Assembly: GCF_000745315.1 (NCBI RefSeq)
Contig: NZ_JQNQ01000001.1
Span: forward strand, 3,162,001 to 3,226,000
Origin: Salegentibacter sp. Hel_I_6
GTDB taxonomy: Bacteria; Bacteroidota; Bacteroidia; Flavobacteriales; Flavobacteriaceae
DNA: 64,000 nt
Direction of reading: 5' to 3'
Every line of letters starts with the position of its first letter. Positions within the stretch are counted from its first letter, which is position 1. The translations under genes were made by a program, and so were the position numbers. Positions 24,676 to 33,736 of the stretch are shown here, in pieces. The notes beneath the pieces are model-generated. The model did not search any database. It was not told the origin of the DNA and worked only from the letters and a program-made list of their open reading frames with translations.

Positions 24676-26092
24676 ATTCGTTCAAAAACTCCAAAATTTG
24701 CCTTTCAAAATTGGGAGTATTGAGTTGTGCTTCTCCGTTTACAATATTACCATTAGTATCAAGGAAGATTAATTTATTAAGGTAATTTTTAAGTAAATTC
24801 ATATTGATGCTCGTGGAACTTAATTTGAACTCACTTTTTTCATCCATATTAAAAGCCTGAACTGTATTTTTCCAACTTTGGTTTGAATTTTTATCGATAT
24901 TTATGCCTACAAATTCTAATTCCGGATATTTCTGCCGCAGGTTAAAAATAATATTATGTTGCCATTTAAAATGTTCCGGAGCCTCCATAGACCAATGATA
25001 AGTGATAATTGGTTTATCTGATATATCCTTTAAACGTACCACTTTGTCTTGCAGTGTTACTAAGGGTAAATTTCCTATATCATTTCCCGGAAGCAAACTT
25101 TTTTGAATTTCTGCCATTTGCTTTAAATCGGGTAAATTTTCTCCGTTGTACTTAACCTTTTCAAGAATACTTAATATACTATCAATCTTTTCAGTATTGT
25201 TGGAAAACACCATTCCCTGAATCGCCAATCGATTAATAAAAATATTTTTAATTTCTTCTTTATTTATTAGAGAGTCGGCAAGATTAATTCGGTAGCTAAT
25301 ATTGTCTACAGAGTGTAGTTCAAAACAGTCGGAATTTGTATCAAATTTTTCCAGGCATCGCTCAATAGAACGTGTTCTTAGGTGGTCTTCAATAAAATTG
25401 AGATAACCGTAATATTCCTTCAGCCTGGTATCGTTGAAATTTAATTTATTTCGGTAAGCATGAAAATCATCTGGGATTTGCTGGGCAAGCTCATTGTAAT
25501 ATTTTTTAACTAAAAAAGTATAGCGTTCACGTAGGTGATAGTAATCATAATCTATACTGTTGTTTGCAAGTTCTAAAAATGATTCTGAGAAATTCTTCTT
25601 TTCGTTTAAAGCTTCAAGTTTATTTTTCCTTGTATTTTTTATAGAATCAGTAATTCCTGCAAATTCTACAGGGTTTATTTTGTAATAGGAAAGCATTAAG
25701 TTATTGTTGCTTTCATTATTGAGAAACATATCTAATAGAAAAGTGCTTTTTGCATCCCCGCTACCACTAAAATTAAGTGATTCGTCAAATTGCATAGTAT
25801 TTAACCAAACTAGAATACTGTCTCCAGGTTCTAAATACATAATTTGATTTTCGGGTGGATGTTTAAAACTATAAATTCCTGGTTCCAGATTTTTAAATTT
25901 TTTCCCGAATTGGTTATTTTGATCTAAAAAGAGGGTGTCAATGGTTTTATTGTCTTTAGAAAGTATAAAATAGGGATTGTAAGGGTTCATAATTTGACCC
26001 CCTACAAAAGTTTCTTTCTGGTCTTTTTTAGAGTTGTTGCAACCGGTAAAAAGTATAACTCCGATAAGAAAAAAAAGTAAATAATATTTCAT
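24674..26092 (-). CDS. Thioredoxin-like (TlpA-type) lipoprotein lacking the CXXC motif
   Basis: The 472-residue protein has a lipoprotein signal (lipobox near LFTGCNNS), an N-terminal strand-rich domain with TIDTLFLDQNNQFGKKF and SFKHPPENQIMYLEPGDSIL, a long helical middle, and a C-terminal domain with the fold pattern of TlpA-like thioredoxins (ISDKPIITYHWSMEAPEHFK, then LEFVGINIDKN). Where active relatives have W-C-x-x-C, this protein reads HWSMEAPEH, with no cysteine. It may therefore be a redox-inactive scaffold or binding protein in the periplasm. The architecture is common in Bacteroidota, where DUF4369 plus thioredoxin-like proteins are abundant. Substrate unknown. Confidence 0.72.
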   Translation of the reverse strand: MKYYLLFFLIGVILFTGCNNSKKDQKETFVGGQIMNPYNPYFILSKDNKTIDTLFLDQNNQFGKKFKNLEPGIYSFKHPPENQIMYLEPGDSILVWLNTMQFDESLNFSGSGDAKSTFLLDMFLNNESNNNLMLSYYKINPVEFAGITDSIKNTRKNKLEALNEKKNFSESFLELANNSIDYDYYHLRERYTFLVKKYYNELAQQIPDDFHAYRNKLNFNDTRLKEYYGYLNFIEDHLRTRSIERCLEKFDTNSDCFELHSVDNISYRINLADSLINKEEIKNIFINRLAIQGMVFSNNTEKIDSILSILEKVKYNGENLPDLKQMAEIQKSLLPGNDIGNLPLVTLQDKVVRLKDISDKPIITYHWSMEAPEHFKWQHNIIFNLRQKYPELEFVGINIDKNSNQSWKNTVQAFNMDEKSEFKLSSTSINMNLLKNYLNKLIFLDTNGNIVNGEAQLNTPNFERQILEFLNE

Positions 26093-26237
26093 GTAGATCT
26101 TTAAGAACTAAGCCTTTGGGAAATTGCTAAAAACAGCAGTAGGCGCAAATATAGGCTGAGCTAAATACCCCGAATGTTAATCGAGAGTTAAAAGAATAAT
26201 AAAAACGTTAATCTTTAGATAAGTCTTGAAGTTTGGC

Positions 26238-26245
26238 TATTTTTG
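26238..26245 (+). promoter_or_regulatory. Candidate -7 element for the ABC-F gene
   Basis: TATTTTTG matches TAnnTTTG and lies 25 bases before the ATG at 26270. No TTG is found at the usual -33 distance. Confidence 0.4.
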
Positions 26246-26269
26246 CAAAAATTTACAAATTCTAATTTT

Positions 26270-27901
26270 ATGCTTTCAGTATCAAATCTTTCGGTTCAAT
26301 TTGGCAAGCGTGTTTTGTTTGATGAAGTGAACACTACGTTTACCCAGGGCAATTGCTATGGAATTATTGGAGCCAATGGGGCCGGAAAATCTACTTTTTT
26401 AAACATCCTCTCAGGAAAGTCAGAGCCTACTTCTGGGCGCGTACATCTTGAGCCTGGCAAGCGAATGTCTGTACTGGAGCAAAACCATAACCTATATGAT
26501 GATACGCCTGTGTTGGAAACTGTAATTTTAGGAAACCAACCCTTAGCTAAAATCAAAAAGGAAATGGACGAGATCTATATGAAAGAAGATTTTAGCGATG
26601 CCGATGGAGAAAGAGTAGGGGTATTGCAGGTGGAATTTGAAGAAATGAATGGCTGGAATGCCGAAAGTGATGCCGCTTCTTTACTATCCAATCTTGGAAT
26701 TAAAGAGCAATATCACGCTACTTTAATGAAAGATCTTGATGGTACTCAAAAAGTAAGAGTACTTTTAGCCCAGGCGCTTTTTGGAAACCCAGATGTGCTA
26801 ATTATGGATGAGCCTACCAACGATTTAGATTACGAAACTATCTCCTGGTTGGAACATTTTCTGGCAAACTATGATAACACGGTAATCGTGGTTTCTCACG
26901 ACCGTCACTTTCTTGATGCCGTTTGTACTCATATTTCTGATATTGACTTCGGAAAAATAAATCATTTTAGTGGGAATTATACCTTCTGGTATGAGTCTTC
27001 CCAACTTGCAGCGAGACAACGTGCACAGCAGAATAAAAAATCTGAGGAGAAGAAGAAAGAATTACAGGAGTTTATACAGCGTTTTAGTGCGAACGTAGCC
27101 AAATCTAAACAGGCTACTTCTCGTAAAAAGATGATTGATAAACTTAATATTGAAGATATAAAACCTTCAAGCAGAAGATATCCCGCAATTATTTTTGAAC
27201 GCGAACGTGAGGCCGGCGACCAAATCCTGAATATAGAAAAGCTGGAAGCTTCAATTGAAGGGGAAACATTATTTAAAAATGTAAATATCAACCTTGCAAA
27301 AGGCGATAAAGTTGTGGTTTATTCTCGTGACTCTAGAGCTACCACCGCTTTTTATGAAATTATAAACGGAAATCAACAGCCCGTAGCTGGAAAATATTCC
27401 TGGGGAGTTACTACCAATCAATCTTATCTTCCGTTAGATAATTCAGAGTTTTTTGACAATGATCTTACTTTGGTAGACTGGCTTAGACAATGGGCTAAAA
27501 CCGACGAGGAAAGAGAAGAGGTTTATATTCGCGGCTTCCTTGGTAAAATGTTATTTAGTGGCGAGGAAGCTTTAAAAACTTCTAAAGTTCTTTCCGGAGG
27601 TGAAAAAGTGCGTTGTATGTTAAGCCGAATGATGATGATGCGAGCTAACGTTGTGATGTTAGATGAGCCTACAAACCACCTTGACCTGGAATCTATTACC
27701 GCTTTTAATAATTCGCTAAAGAATTTTAAAGGGACGGTGATGTTTACCACGCATGATCATGAATTCGCCCAAACAGTAGCAAATCGTGTAATTGAATTAA
27801 CGCCGGGAGGTGCCATAGATCGTTATGCTACTTTTGATGAATATATGAGTGATAAAAAGATCAAAGAACAACGCGATAAAATGTATGCGGTAGAAGCTTA
27901 G
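26270..27901 (+). CDS. ABC-F family ATPase (YbiT-like)
   Basis: The 543-residue protein has two ATP-binding cassettes and no membrane segments. The first starts MLSVSNLSVQFGKRVLFDEV, with Walker A GANGAGKSTFLNILSG and Walker B LIMDEPTNDLDY. The second has the LSGGEKVRCMLSRMMMMRAN signature and VVMLDEPTNHLDLES. A charged linker (QNKKSEEKKKELQEFIQRFS) joins them, as in ABC-F proteins that act on the ribosome. Wording of the N-terminus is closest to E. coli YbiT. It probably modulates translation in the cytosol. The second cassette has a degenerate P-loop region (VVVYSRDSRATTAFYEI), typical of YbiT-like members. The start is the ATG at 26270, not an upstream TTG. Confidence 0.9.
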   Translation: MLSVSNLSVQFGKRVLFDEVNTTFTQGNCYGIIGANGAGKSTFLNILSGKSEPTSGRVHLEPGKRMSVLEQNHNLYDDTPVLETVILGNQPLAKIKKEMDEIYMKEDFSDADGERVGVLQVEFEEMNGWNAESDAASLLSNLGIKEQYHATLMKDLDGTQKVRVLLAQALFGNPDVLIMDEPTNDLDYETISWLEHFLANYDNTVIVVSHDRHFLDAVCTHISDIDFGKINHFSGNYTFWYESSQLAARQRAQQNKKSEEKKKELQEFIQRFSANVAKSKQATSRKKMIDKLNIEDIKPSSRRYPAIIFEREREAGDQILNIEKLEASIEGETLFKNVNINLAKGDKVVVYSRDSRATTAFYEIINGNQQPVAGKYSWGVTTNQSYLPLDNSEFFDNDLTLVDWLRQWAKTDEEREEVYIRGFLGKMLFSGEEALKTSKVLSGGEKVRCMLSRMMMMRANVVMLDEPTNHLDLESITAFNNSLKNFKGTVMFTTHDHEFAQTVANRVIELTPGGAIDRYATFDEYMSDKKIKEQRDKMYAVEA

Positions 27902-27909
27902 TTTTTGAG

Positions 27910-27938
27910 CGTCATCCAGAATTCATTTCGGGATCTAA
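27910..27938 (+). repeat. GTCATCC...GGATCTAAG intergenic palindrome copy
   Basis: CGTCATCCAGAATTCATTTC followed by GGGATCTAA is a degenerate copy of the GTCATCCTGAA...TTCAGGATCTAA repeat present at several intergenic sites of the window. It directly follows the ABC-F stop codon. Confidence 0.5.
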
Positions 27939-27994
27939 GTTTTAGATAATACAATCTTTTAGAAACAGAACTAAATACAGTGTTTCCAAAAAAT

Positions 27995-28025
27995 AAAAAC
28001 CCGGTAATTGCTTACCGGGTTTTTT
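27995..28025. terminator. Bidirectional rho-independent terminator
   Basis: AAAAACCCGGTAA (27995-28007) and TTACCGGGTTTTT (28012-28024) form a perfect 13-bp stem with a 4-base loop. It stands between the convergent ABC-F and TonB-receptor genes and has A and T tracts on the two sides. Confidence 0.88.
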
Positions 28026-28059
28026 GGCTAATCAAACTAAAACAAACTATTTAAATTCT

Positions 28060-30417
28060 TTAGAACATTCCGCCACCTTCGGCTTCGTTACTTTCTCTTT
28101 GTTTCCTTTTTAAGACTTTATTTTTACCACCTCCAAACCGGTATGAAAATCCTAAATAAACATTTTGGGTTTCGCCTTTAAACCTTCCATCTTGCGGTAA
28201 AGGCCTGCCATTGGTGAAACTGAACTCCTGCGTATCAAAAACATCATTAAAATTTAGGCTTAAGGTTGCCTTATCGTCCAGGAAGGTATAGCGGCCACCT
28301 ATATTCATAAAGTACATTGGATCCATATCCATTTGCAGGTTTTGTGCTTTACTTCTGTAAAAACCGAATAATTGGAAAGTCAATTTATCCGTCGCTTTAA
28401 AACTATGATTGGTTCTAAAGGTCCAGGCTGTATTATCGGTTTCTAAATACTCGGTCCCAACTACTCCTTTAAGCTGCTGACTGTATAATTCAAAATTGGT
28501 ATTGGTACTCCACCAATCGGTGAATTTATAGTTAGTGCCAAGTTCCAGCCCGTAAGCATTATTATCCTCAAAATTGTCAAATTGGAGTAAAAGCGAACCT
28601 TGCTCATTAGGATCTTCTATAAAAACCTGACTAATTTCATCGTTAATATTTCTGAAGAAAACTCCTGCAGTTAGACTTCCCTTTTTACTGAATTTTCTGG
28701 TGTAATTGAATTCCAGAGAGTTGGTGAATTGCGGGTCTAATTCAGGATTTCCGGAGACCGTTAATCTTGGTGTGCTTATTTCGCGAATAGGATTAACCTG
28801 TCCAAAACCAGGGCGATCCACCCTTCGGCTATAACTTAGTTGGTAGGAATTGGTTTCATCTGGAGTGTAATTTAAAAATCCGCTTGGATAAATATTAAAG
28901 TATTCGTCATTAAAAACATTTTCCCCATTGAAGATTGCATCTACGCTAAAATTCTCTAATCTTGCACCAAGCTGATAAGACCATTTTTCAAAATTCTGTC
29001 CATAGGTGGTGTAAAATGAATAAATATCTCTTTGGTATTGGTAAGTAGCATCATTAAGGAAATCACTGCTGGTTGTATACACATTATCGGTGTCTAAAAG
29101 TCTAGCTTCTGCACCAATTTCCAGTTTACTATTCTCTGAAAGCGGATTTTCATAATCTATATTGGCAATTATATTTTCACGGGTATCCTTAACATGATCG
29201 CGGTAATCTTCAAACCCGTTAGTATTTCCCTCAAAACCGAAGATAGAATTCTCATCCTCGTCAAAGCTATTATAATCTAATTCAAGTAGAATTTTATGTC
29301 CTTCCTTTTCAAATTTTCGGTCGTAGGCAAAATTGAATGTACTATTAGTATTATTAAAATTCGCATCCAGGTTTTGCGCCAGATTTAATTCTGGATTTTC
29401 GGGGTAAATTATTCTTAAAGCTCCCAGTGGTCCCCCGTCGTAATGATTCTGATTCGTGTAAAAAGAAAAGGTGTTTTTATCATCTAAATAAAAATCTACA
29501 CCTACTTTATAGAGGTAGGATTCTCTTTTATTAGTTATATCAAAAGCCTGCCGATAATTATCTTCAGTAAAATTAATTCGTCCAAGATTATTGCGATCGC
29601 CAAATTGAGTACCAAAATTTCCATAAAAATTAAATTTTCCTTTTCGGTAATTCATATCCAGAGAACCATTGTAACGAGCATTTTCACCAATGGTTACCCC
29701 GGTATTTATATTTCCGTTGAATCCATCGTTGGCATTTTTATGCAGAATAATATTTATAATCCCACTCATTCCTTCAGGATTATATTTTGCTGAAGGATTT
29801 GTAATTAATTCAATAGTTTTTATAGAAGTGGAAGGAATTTGTTTCAGTAATTGCGCGGGGTCTATATTGGTTGGTTTTCCGTCTATAAGAATGCGTACAT
29901 TAGAATTTCCGCGAAGTGCAATATTACCATCCTGATCTACATTTACAGAAGGTACGTTGTTCATTATTTCTGAAGCACTGGCACCAGTAGTGGTAAGATC
30001 TTTACCAACGTTAATTACTTTTCTATCTATTCGCTGTTCTATCGTGGTGCGTTCTGCAACGACGGTTACTCCATCCAACATCGCTACATCTGGTTCTAAC
30101 TCTATATTTCCTAAATTAAAATCGCTCTTGCTTTTGGTGATTTCAATTTGTCTAGAGAAAGTTTTATAACCCATAAACTGAACCTTAAAGGTATAAGTGC
30201 CATTGGGAATTTTTTCTATACTAAAAGTTCCGTCGGCAGCAGAGGTATTTCCAGATATAAGTTTTCCTTCGCCATCTGTAATACTAATAGTGGCGTAGGG
30301 GATAGGTTCTTCGAGATCGCCATCCATAACTGAACCCGAAATTTTGCCCACGGCTTCATTGGCGCTGGTAGTAAAACTGCTGATGCAAATTGCTAAAATT
30401 AGAAATAACTGTTTCAT
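28060..30417 (-). CDS. TonB-dependent receptor with carboxypeptidase-like N-terminal domain
   Basis: The 785-residue outer-membrane protein has a signal peptide (residues 1-19, ending near SFTTSANEA), a carboxypeptidase-D-like domain (GKISGSVMDGDLEEPIPYAT ... MGYKTFSRQIE), a plug domain (DRKVINVGKDLTTTGASASE, then IMNNVPSVNVDQDGNIALRG and NVRILIDGKPTN) and a large barrel of the OMP_b-brl_3 type. The C-terminus ends LGFSYRFGGGKNKVLKRKQR and a further tail, longer than usual after the last strand. No SusD-like partner gene is adjacent, so it is not a typical glycan utilisation pair; the substrate could be a siderophore, a peptide or another ligand. It is preceded by a long leader region with a minus-strand hairpin and T-tract (30676-30706). 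Confidence 0.88.
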   Translation of the reverse strand: MKQLFLILAICISSFTTSANEAVGKISGSVMDGDLEEPIPYATISITDGEGKLISGNTSAADGTFSIEKIPNGTYTFKVQFMGYKTFSRQIEITKSKSDFNLGNIELEPDVAMLDGVTVVAERTTIEQRIDRKVINVGKDLTTTGASASEIMNNVPSVNVDQDGNIALRGNSNVRILIDGKPTNIDPAQLLKQIPSTSIKTIELITNPSAKYNPEGMSGIINIILHKNANDGFNGNINTGVTIGENARYNGSLDMNYRKGKFNFYGNFGTQFGDRNNLGRINFTEDNYRQAFDITNKRESYLYKVGVDFYLDDKNTFSFYTNQNHYDGGPLGALRIIYPENPELNLAQNLDANFNNTNSTFNFAYDRKFEKEGHKILLELDYNSFDEDENSIFGFEGNTNGFEDYRDHVKDTRENIIANIDYENPLSENSKLEIGAEARLLDTDNVYTTSSDFLNDATYQYQRDIYSFYTTYGQNFEKWSYQLGARLENFSVDAIFNGENVFNDEYFNIYPSGFLNYTPDETNSYQLSYSRRVDRPGFGQVNPIREISTPRLTVSGNPELDPQFTNSLEFNYTRKFSKKGSLTAGVFFRNINDEISQVFIEDPNEQGSLLLQFDNFEDNNAYGLELGTNYKFTDWWSTNTNFELYSQQLKGVVGTEYLETDNTAWTFRTNHSFKATDKLTFQLFGFYRSKAQNLQMDMDPMYFMNIGGRYTFLDDKATLSLNFNDVFDTQEFSFTNGRPLPQDGRFKGETQNVYLGFSYRFGGGKNKVLKRKQRESNEAEGGGMF

Positions 30418-30675
30418 TTTTTGATTGATTTTGATGATTAGTATGTTATAAATAAATCCTTGTATTGCATAATACTAGAATGTTTCTTTTGGCAAATTCT
30501 TAGTTTTGATGAATAGAATTTACCGGTTTTTGATTGATGAATGACCCCTTTAATTGCTATACCTTATACTTTGTATTACATAATAGGTAAATGTGTTTTT
30601 TAAAAATTTAGATCTTTCCTCTATTATAAAGACGAGTATAAATTTGAATTGTTACAGTTTTTAGTAAAGAATTTC

Positions 30676-30706
30676 AAAAAAAAGCCCGTACTCTAGAAAT
30701 ACGGGC
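30676..30706 (-). terminator. Minus-strand terminator-like hairpin upstream of the TonB receptor
   Basis: Read on the minus strand, GCCCGTA (30706-30700) pairs with TACGGGC (30690-30684) and is followed by eight T's. No annotated minus-strand gene ends close by: the symporter stops about 450 bases upstream. A competing TACGGG/CCCGTA pair lies just upstream (30753-30717). It may end a small RNA or act in the leader of the TonB receptor mRNA. Confidence 0.55.
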
Positions 30707-30786
30707 AGCTACAAATTACGGGTCTACTAACCATCACATCTATATTCCCGTAGCATAACTAAACTAAAGACTAAGCAGAAGTATTT

Positions 30787-30817
30787 TTGTTACACTTGTT
30801 TTGAAAGCTTAAATTTG
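30787..30817 (+). promoter_or_regulatory. Promoter of the CoA-binding protein gene
   Basis: TTG (30787-30789) and TAAATTTG (30810-30817) are separated by 20 bases. The expected start site lies at or next to the ATG at 30822, so the transcript may be leaderless. Confidence 0.65.
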
Positions 30818-30821
30818 TGAT

Positions 30822-31184
30822 ATGGAGAAGAAAACTTTAGTTCTTGGCGCCTCTTTAAAGCCTTCACGCTATTCAAATATTGCTATAAAAAGATTAGTAA
30901 GTTACAAGCAACCTACCGTGGCGCTTGGTTTACGAAAGGGAGAAGTAGATGGAGTAACAATTGGAAGCGAAAAGGTCCCTTTTTCAGATATTGATACAGT
31001 AACCCTCTACCTGGGGCCTCCGCGCCAGAAAGAATATTATGATTATATTGTTTCCTTAAATCCTGTTCGTGTTATTTTTAACCCCGGAACCGAAAATCCC
31101 GAATTTTATCAAATACTACGAAATAATAATATTGAGGTAGAAATTGCCTGCACTTTAGTGATGCTTGGTACGAATCAATATTAA
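30822..31184 (+). CDS. CoA-binding domain protein (YccU-like)
   Basis: The 120-residue protein MEKKTLVLGASLKPSRYSNI has a Rossmann-like nucleotide-binding start (VLGASLKPSRYSN), then VDGVTIGSEKVPFSDIDTVT and a final IEVEIACTLVMLGTNQY. This is the small CoA_binding_2 family, related to the N-terminal domain of succinyl-CoA synthetase alpha and to E. coli YccU. Members bind coenzyme A but their cellular task is unknown. It is cytosolic. Its 3' end overlaps the 3' end of the convergent symporter gene by 30 bases, an unusually long overlap. The promoter puts the start site at the ATG. Confidence 0.85.
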   Translation: MEKKTLVLGASLKPSRYSNIAIKRLVSYKQPTVALGLRKGEVDGVTIGSEKVPFSDIDTVTLYLGPPRQKEYYDYIVSLNPVRVIFNPGTENPEFYQILRNNNIEVEIACTLVMLGTNQY

Positions 31185-32600
31185 ACCCAAAGTGGTTATA
31201 AATCCGTTTAGGATTAGAATAAAAAATCCAAATTCAAAACCGAACCAAACCAAACTGTTAACACTAATTATATAGGAGAGGACTGGAGCCAGTACAGCAA
31301 CAATCGGCACCAGTTTATCTTTAATTTTTATGTTGGTAAATAAGCCTAAAGTATACAATCCTAAAAGCGGCCCATAAGTGTATCCGGCGAATTCAAACAG
31401 TTTATTTATTACACTTTTATCTGCTATGGCATATTTAAAAATTAGCATAACCGCGATAAAGAGGATAGAAATTATAATATGAATTTGCTTTCTTATCCTC
31501 ATTTGCTTGGCCTCTTCATATCTTTTTTCAATATTTAAAATATCGATACTGAAAGATGTAGTTAGCGCGGTTAAAGTTCCATCGGCACTGGAATAAGCTG
31601 CAGCGATGAGGCCCAGGATAAATAAGATACCTACCCCAATTCCCAATTCTCCACCGGTTGCAATCGCAGGAAAAAGTTGATCTTTAATAGCGTCAATTTC
31701 GCTTAGGTCGGCATATTGAGTAAGTAAAACCCCGAGGATAAGGAACATCATATTTACAACTGTAAGTACGATAGTAAAAGAAAACATATTTTTTTGTGCT
31801 TCTTTTAGGTTTCGGCAGGTAAGGTTTTTCTGCATCATATCCTGATCCAGCCCTGTCATAACTATTGCAATAAAGGCACCGCTTAAAAATTGTTTTATAA
31901 AGTGATCACTACTCTTCCAATCATCAAAGAAGAAAATTTTTGTAGACCCGCTTTCTGAAAGATAATTTATCATCCCCGCTGCCGAAATACCCAATTCATC
32001 TGAAACTACAATTAGAGTCACACCAAGCGATAATAACATAAAGAATGTCTGCAGTGTATCTGTCCAGACTACGGTTTTAATTCCGCTTCTAAAAGTGTAT
32101 AACCAGATTAAAAATATTGTGGCTGAAACGGTAACATAATAAGGAACGCCGAGTTCATCAAAAAGAATAAGTTGTAAGACATTTGCAACTAGAAAAAGCC
32201 TGAAACTGGAACCAACTATCCTTGATAACAGGAAAAATGAAGCTCCGGTTTTATAAGAATACTTCCCAAATCGTGACTCCAGGTAAGCATAAATTGAGGT
32301 AAGGTTTAGCCTGTAATAGAGTGGCAATAATATAAGCCCAATTACTGCATAACCCACCGTATAACCTAAAACCACCTGGAAGTAACTAAAACTATCTGTG
32401 GCTACTGTTCCCGGTAGTGAAATAAACGTCACCCCGCTAAGGGAAGCGCCAATCATTCCAAAAGCAACGATATACCAGGGCGATTCCCGGTTAGCCCTAA
32501 AAAATTCGGCGTTACTACCGGCCTTACTTGAAAAAAATGAAACCAAAAATAATAGTCCGAAATAAGCGGCGATTAGAATTAAAATCTGGTAAGGTTGCAT
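31155..32600 (-). CDS. Sodium:solute symporter (SSS family)
   Basis: The 481-residue protein has about thirteen hydrophobic helices. The N-terminus QILILIAAYFGLLFLVSFFS, the GVTFISLPGTVATDSFSYFQ segment and GLIAAAYSSADGTLTALTTS (the helix-8 sodium site region) match SSS family members of Bacteroidota. It uses the sodium gradient to import a small solute such as a sugar, amino acid or organic acid; specificity is not visible. It is an inner-membrane protein. The 3' end overlaps the convergent CoA-binding gene by 30 bases. The start ATG at 32598-32600 is followed by a normal N-terminal helix. Confidence 0.9.
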   Translation of the reverse strand: MQPYQILILIAAYFGLLFLVSFFSSKAGSNAEFFRANRESPWYIVAFGMIGASLSGVTFISLPGTVATDSFSYFQVVLGYTVGYAVIGLILLPLYYRLNLTSIYAYLESRFGKYSYKTGASFFLLSRIVGSSFRLFLVANVLQLILFDELGVPYYVTVSATIFLIWLYTFRSGIKTVVWTDTLQTFFMLLSLGVTLIVVSDELGISAAGMINYLSESGSTKIFFFDDWKSSDHFIKQFLSGAFIAIVMTGLDQDMMQKNLTCRNLKEAQKNMFSFTIVLTVVNMMFLILGVLLTQYADLSEIDAIKDQLFPAIATGGELGIGVGILFILGLIAAAYSSADGTLTALTTSFSIDILNIEKRYEEAKQMRIRKQIHIIISILFIAVMLIFKYAIADKSVINKLFEFAGYTYGPLLGLYTLGLFTNIKIKDKLVPIVAVLAPVLSYIISVNSLVWFGFEFGFFILILNGFITTLGLILIRTKHH

Positions 32601-32778
32601 AGCGATGATTTTCTGAAGTGGCGAATTTACAAATTAAGCTTAAACTTTTGCCTGCTTCCTTAAAATGAACGATCAAGACCTCGTGGGGAAGATGAATGAA
32701 ATAGAAAACTATTTTTTAATTGGGTCAAGCCATAGGATTTAAATCTCAATTATCGAGTAAAAATCCTAAATTCGCATT

Positions 32779-33396
32779 ATGGATTTTTCTTCAAAACTAT
32801 TGGAACAGGCTGTAGATGAAATGTCTCAACTTCCGGGTATAGGTAAACGCACCGCGTTGAGGCTGGTTTTGCATATGCTTAAGCAACCCGAGTCGCAAAC
32901 CAAACAACTGGCAGATGCTCTTACTAAACTTAGAACTGAAATAAAACTTTGTAAAAATTGTTACAACATCAGCGATACAGACTTGTGCGCTATTTGTGCA
33001 AATCCCTCCCGAATTTCTGAAATTGTTTGCGTGGTAGAAGATATTCGTGATGTAATGGCTATTGAAAATACCGATCAATACCGCGGGCATTATCACGTTC
33101 TTGGCGGTAAAATAAGTCCTATGGATGGAATTGGGCCTTCCCAGCTTAGCATAAAACCGCTGATTGAAAAAGTTAAGGCCGGTCAAATTGAGGAGATTAT
33201 CTTCGCTTTGAGCAGTACTTTAGAGGGAGATACCACCAATTTTTATATTTACCGACAGCTGGAAGGCACAGGGATTAAGACTTCAACCATCGCTCGTGGA
33301 ATTTCAGTTGGAGACGAACTGGAATATGCCGATGAGGTTACCTTGGGAAGAAGTATTACGAATAGGGTTCCATTTGAAAGTTCGACTAAAAGTTAA
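32779..33396 (+). CDS. recR: Recombination protein RecR
   Basis: The 205-residue protein has an N-terminal helix-hairpin-helix (QLPGIGKRTALRLVLHML), a four-cysteine zinc finger (CKNCYNISDTDLCAIC, about residues 57-72) and a Toprim domain with VCVVEDIRDVMAIENT. These are all the RecR domains in the usual order. RecR works with RecO to load RecA at single-stranded gaps. It stands alone between the divergent symporter and a 2-oxo acid dehydrogenase E2 gene. Start ATG at 32779 fits the family; a TAAATTCG segment just upstream would give a very short leader. Confidence 0.95.
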   Translation: MDFSSKLLEQAVDEMSQLPGIGKRTALRLVLHMLKQPESQTKQLADALTKLRTEIKLCKNCYNISDTDLCAICANPSRISEIVCVVEDIRDVMAIENTDQYRGHYHVLGGKISPMDGIGPSQLSIKPLIEKVKAGQIEEIIFALSSTLEGDTTNFYIYRQLEGTGIKTSTIARGISVGDELEYADEVTLGRSITNRVPFESSTKS

Positions 33397-33736
33397 AGGA
33401 TGTTATTCTTTCACTTCCTGCAAGGTTTAGGCAACCTTTTAAGTCTATAATCGTTCATACCTACGAGGTTTCAAAAACCTCGCAGGATTACCGTGCAATC
33501 TGTGTATGGTAATGGTAAGGATATGACCCCAACAAACTTCCGTTAAATCAATAATATTTCTTCTGAAAAATTTAGTTTCAGCTAATGAAATTGTAATTTT
33601 ACCCGAAAGCGGATTTCATTTCTAAGAGAGAAAATATATAATGAGAATTTAATTTTTTGATTTTTTAATACTTTTAAACTTGAGTTTTCATTAAATTCGC
33701 AAACATAAACCTTAAAATAAGCTTTCAATTATAGAT
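33397..33736. other. Intergenic region with one hairpin
   Basis: This 340-bp gap follows recR. A palindrome at 33460-33486 (CCTACGAGGTTT with AAACCTCGCAGG, 3-base loop) could end the recR transcript, although no T-tract follows. The remaining 240 bases are AT-rich and hold no open frame I support; they should contain the promoter of the E2 gene. Confidence 0.5.

Larger units (their letters stand above)
30418..30821. other. Divergent intergenic region, 404 bp
   Basis: This region separates the minus-strand TonB receptor from the plus-strand CoA-binding gene. It holds no open frame that I support. It contains two nested minus-strand hairpins between 30676 and 30753 and a good plus-strand promoter at 30787-30817, both listed separately. 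The 260 bases next to the receptor start show no clear motif. Confidence 0.6.
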
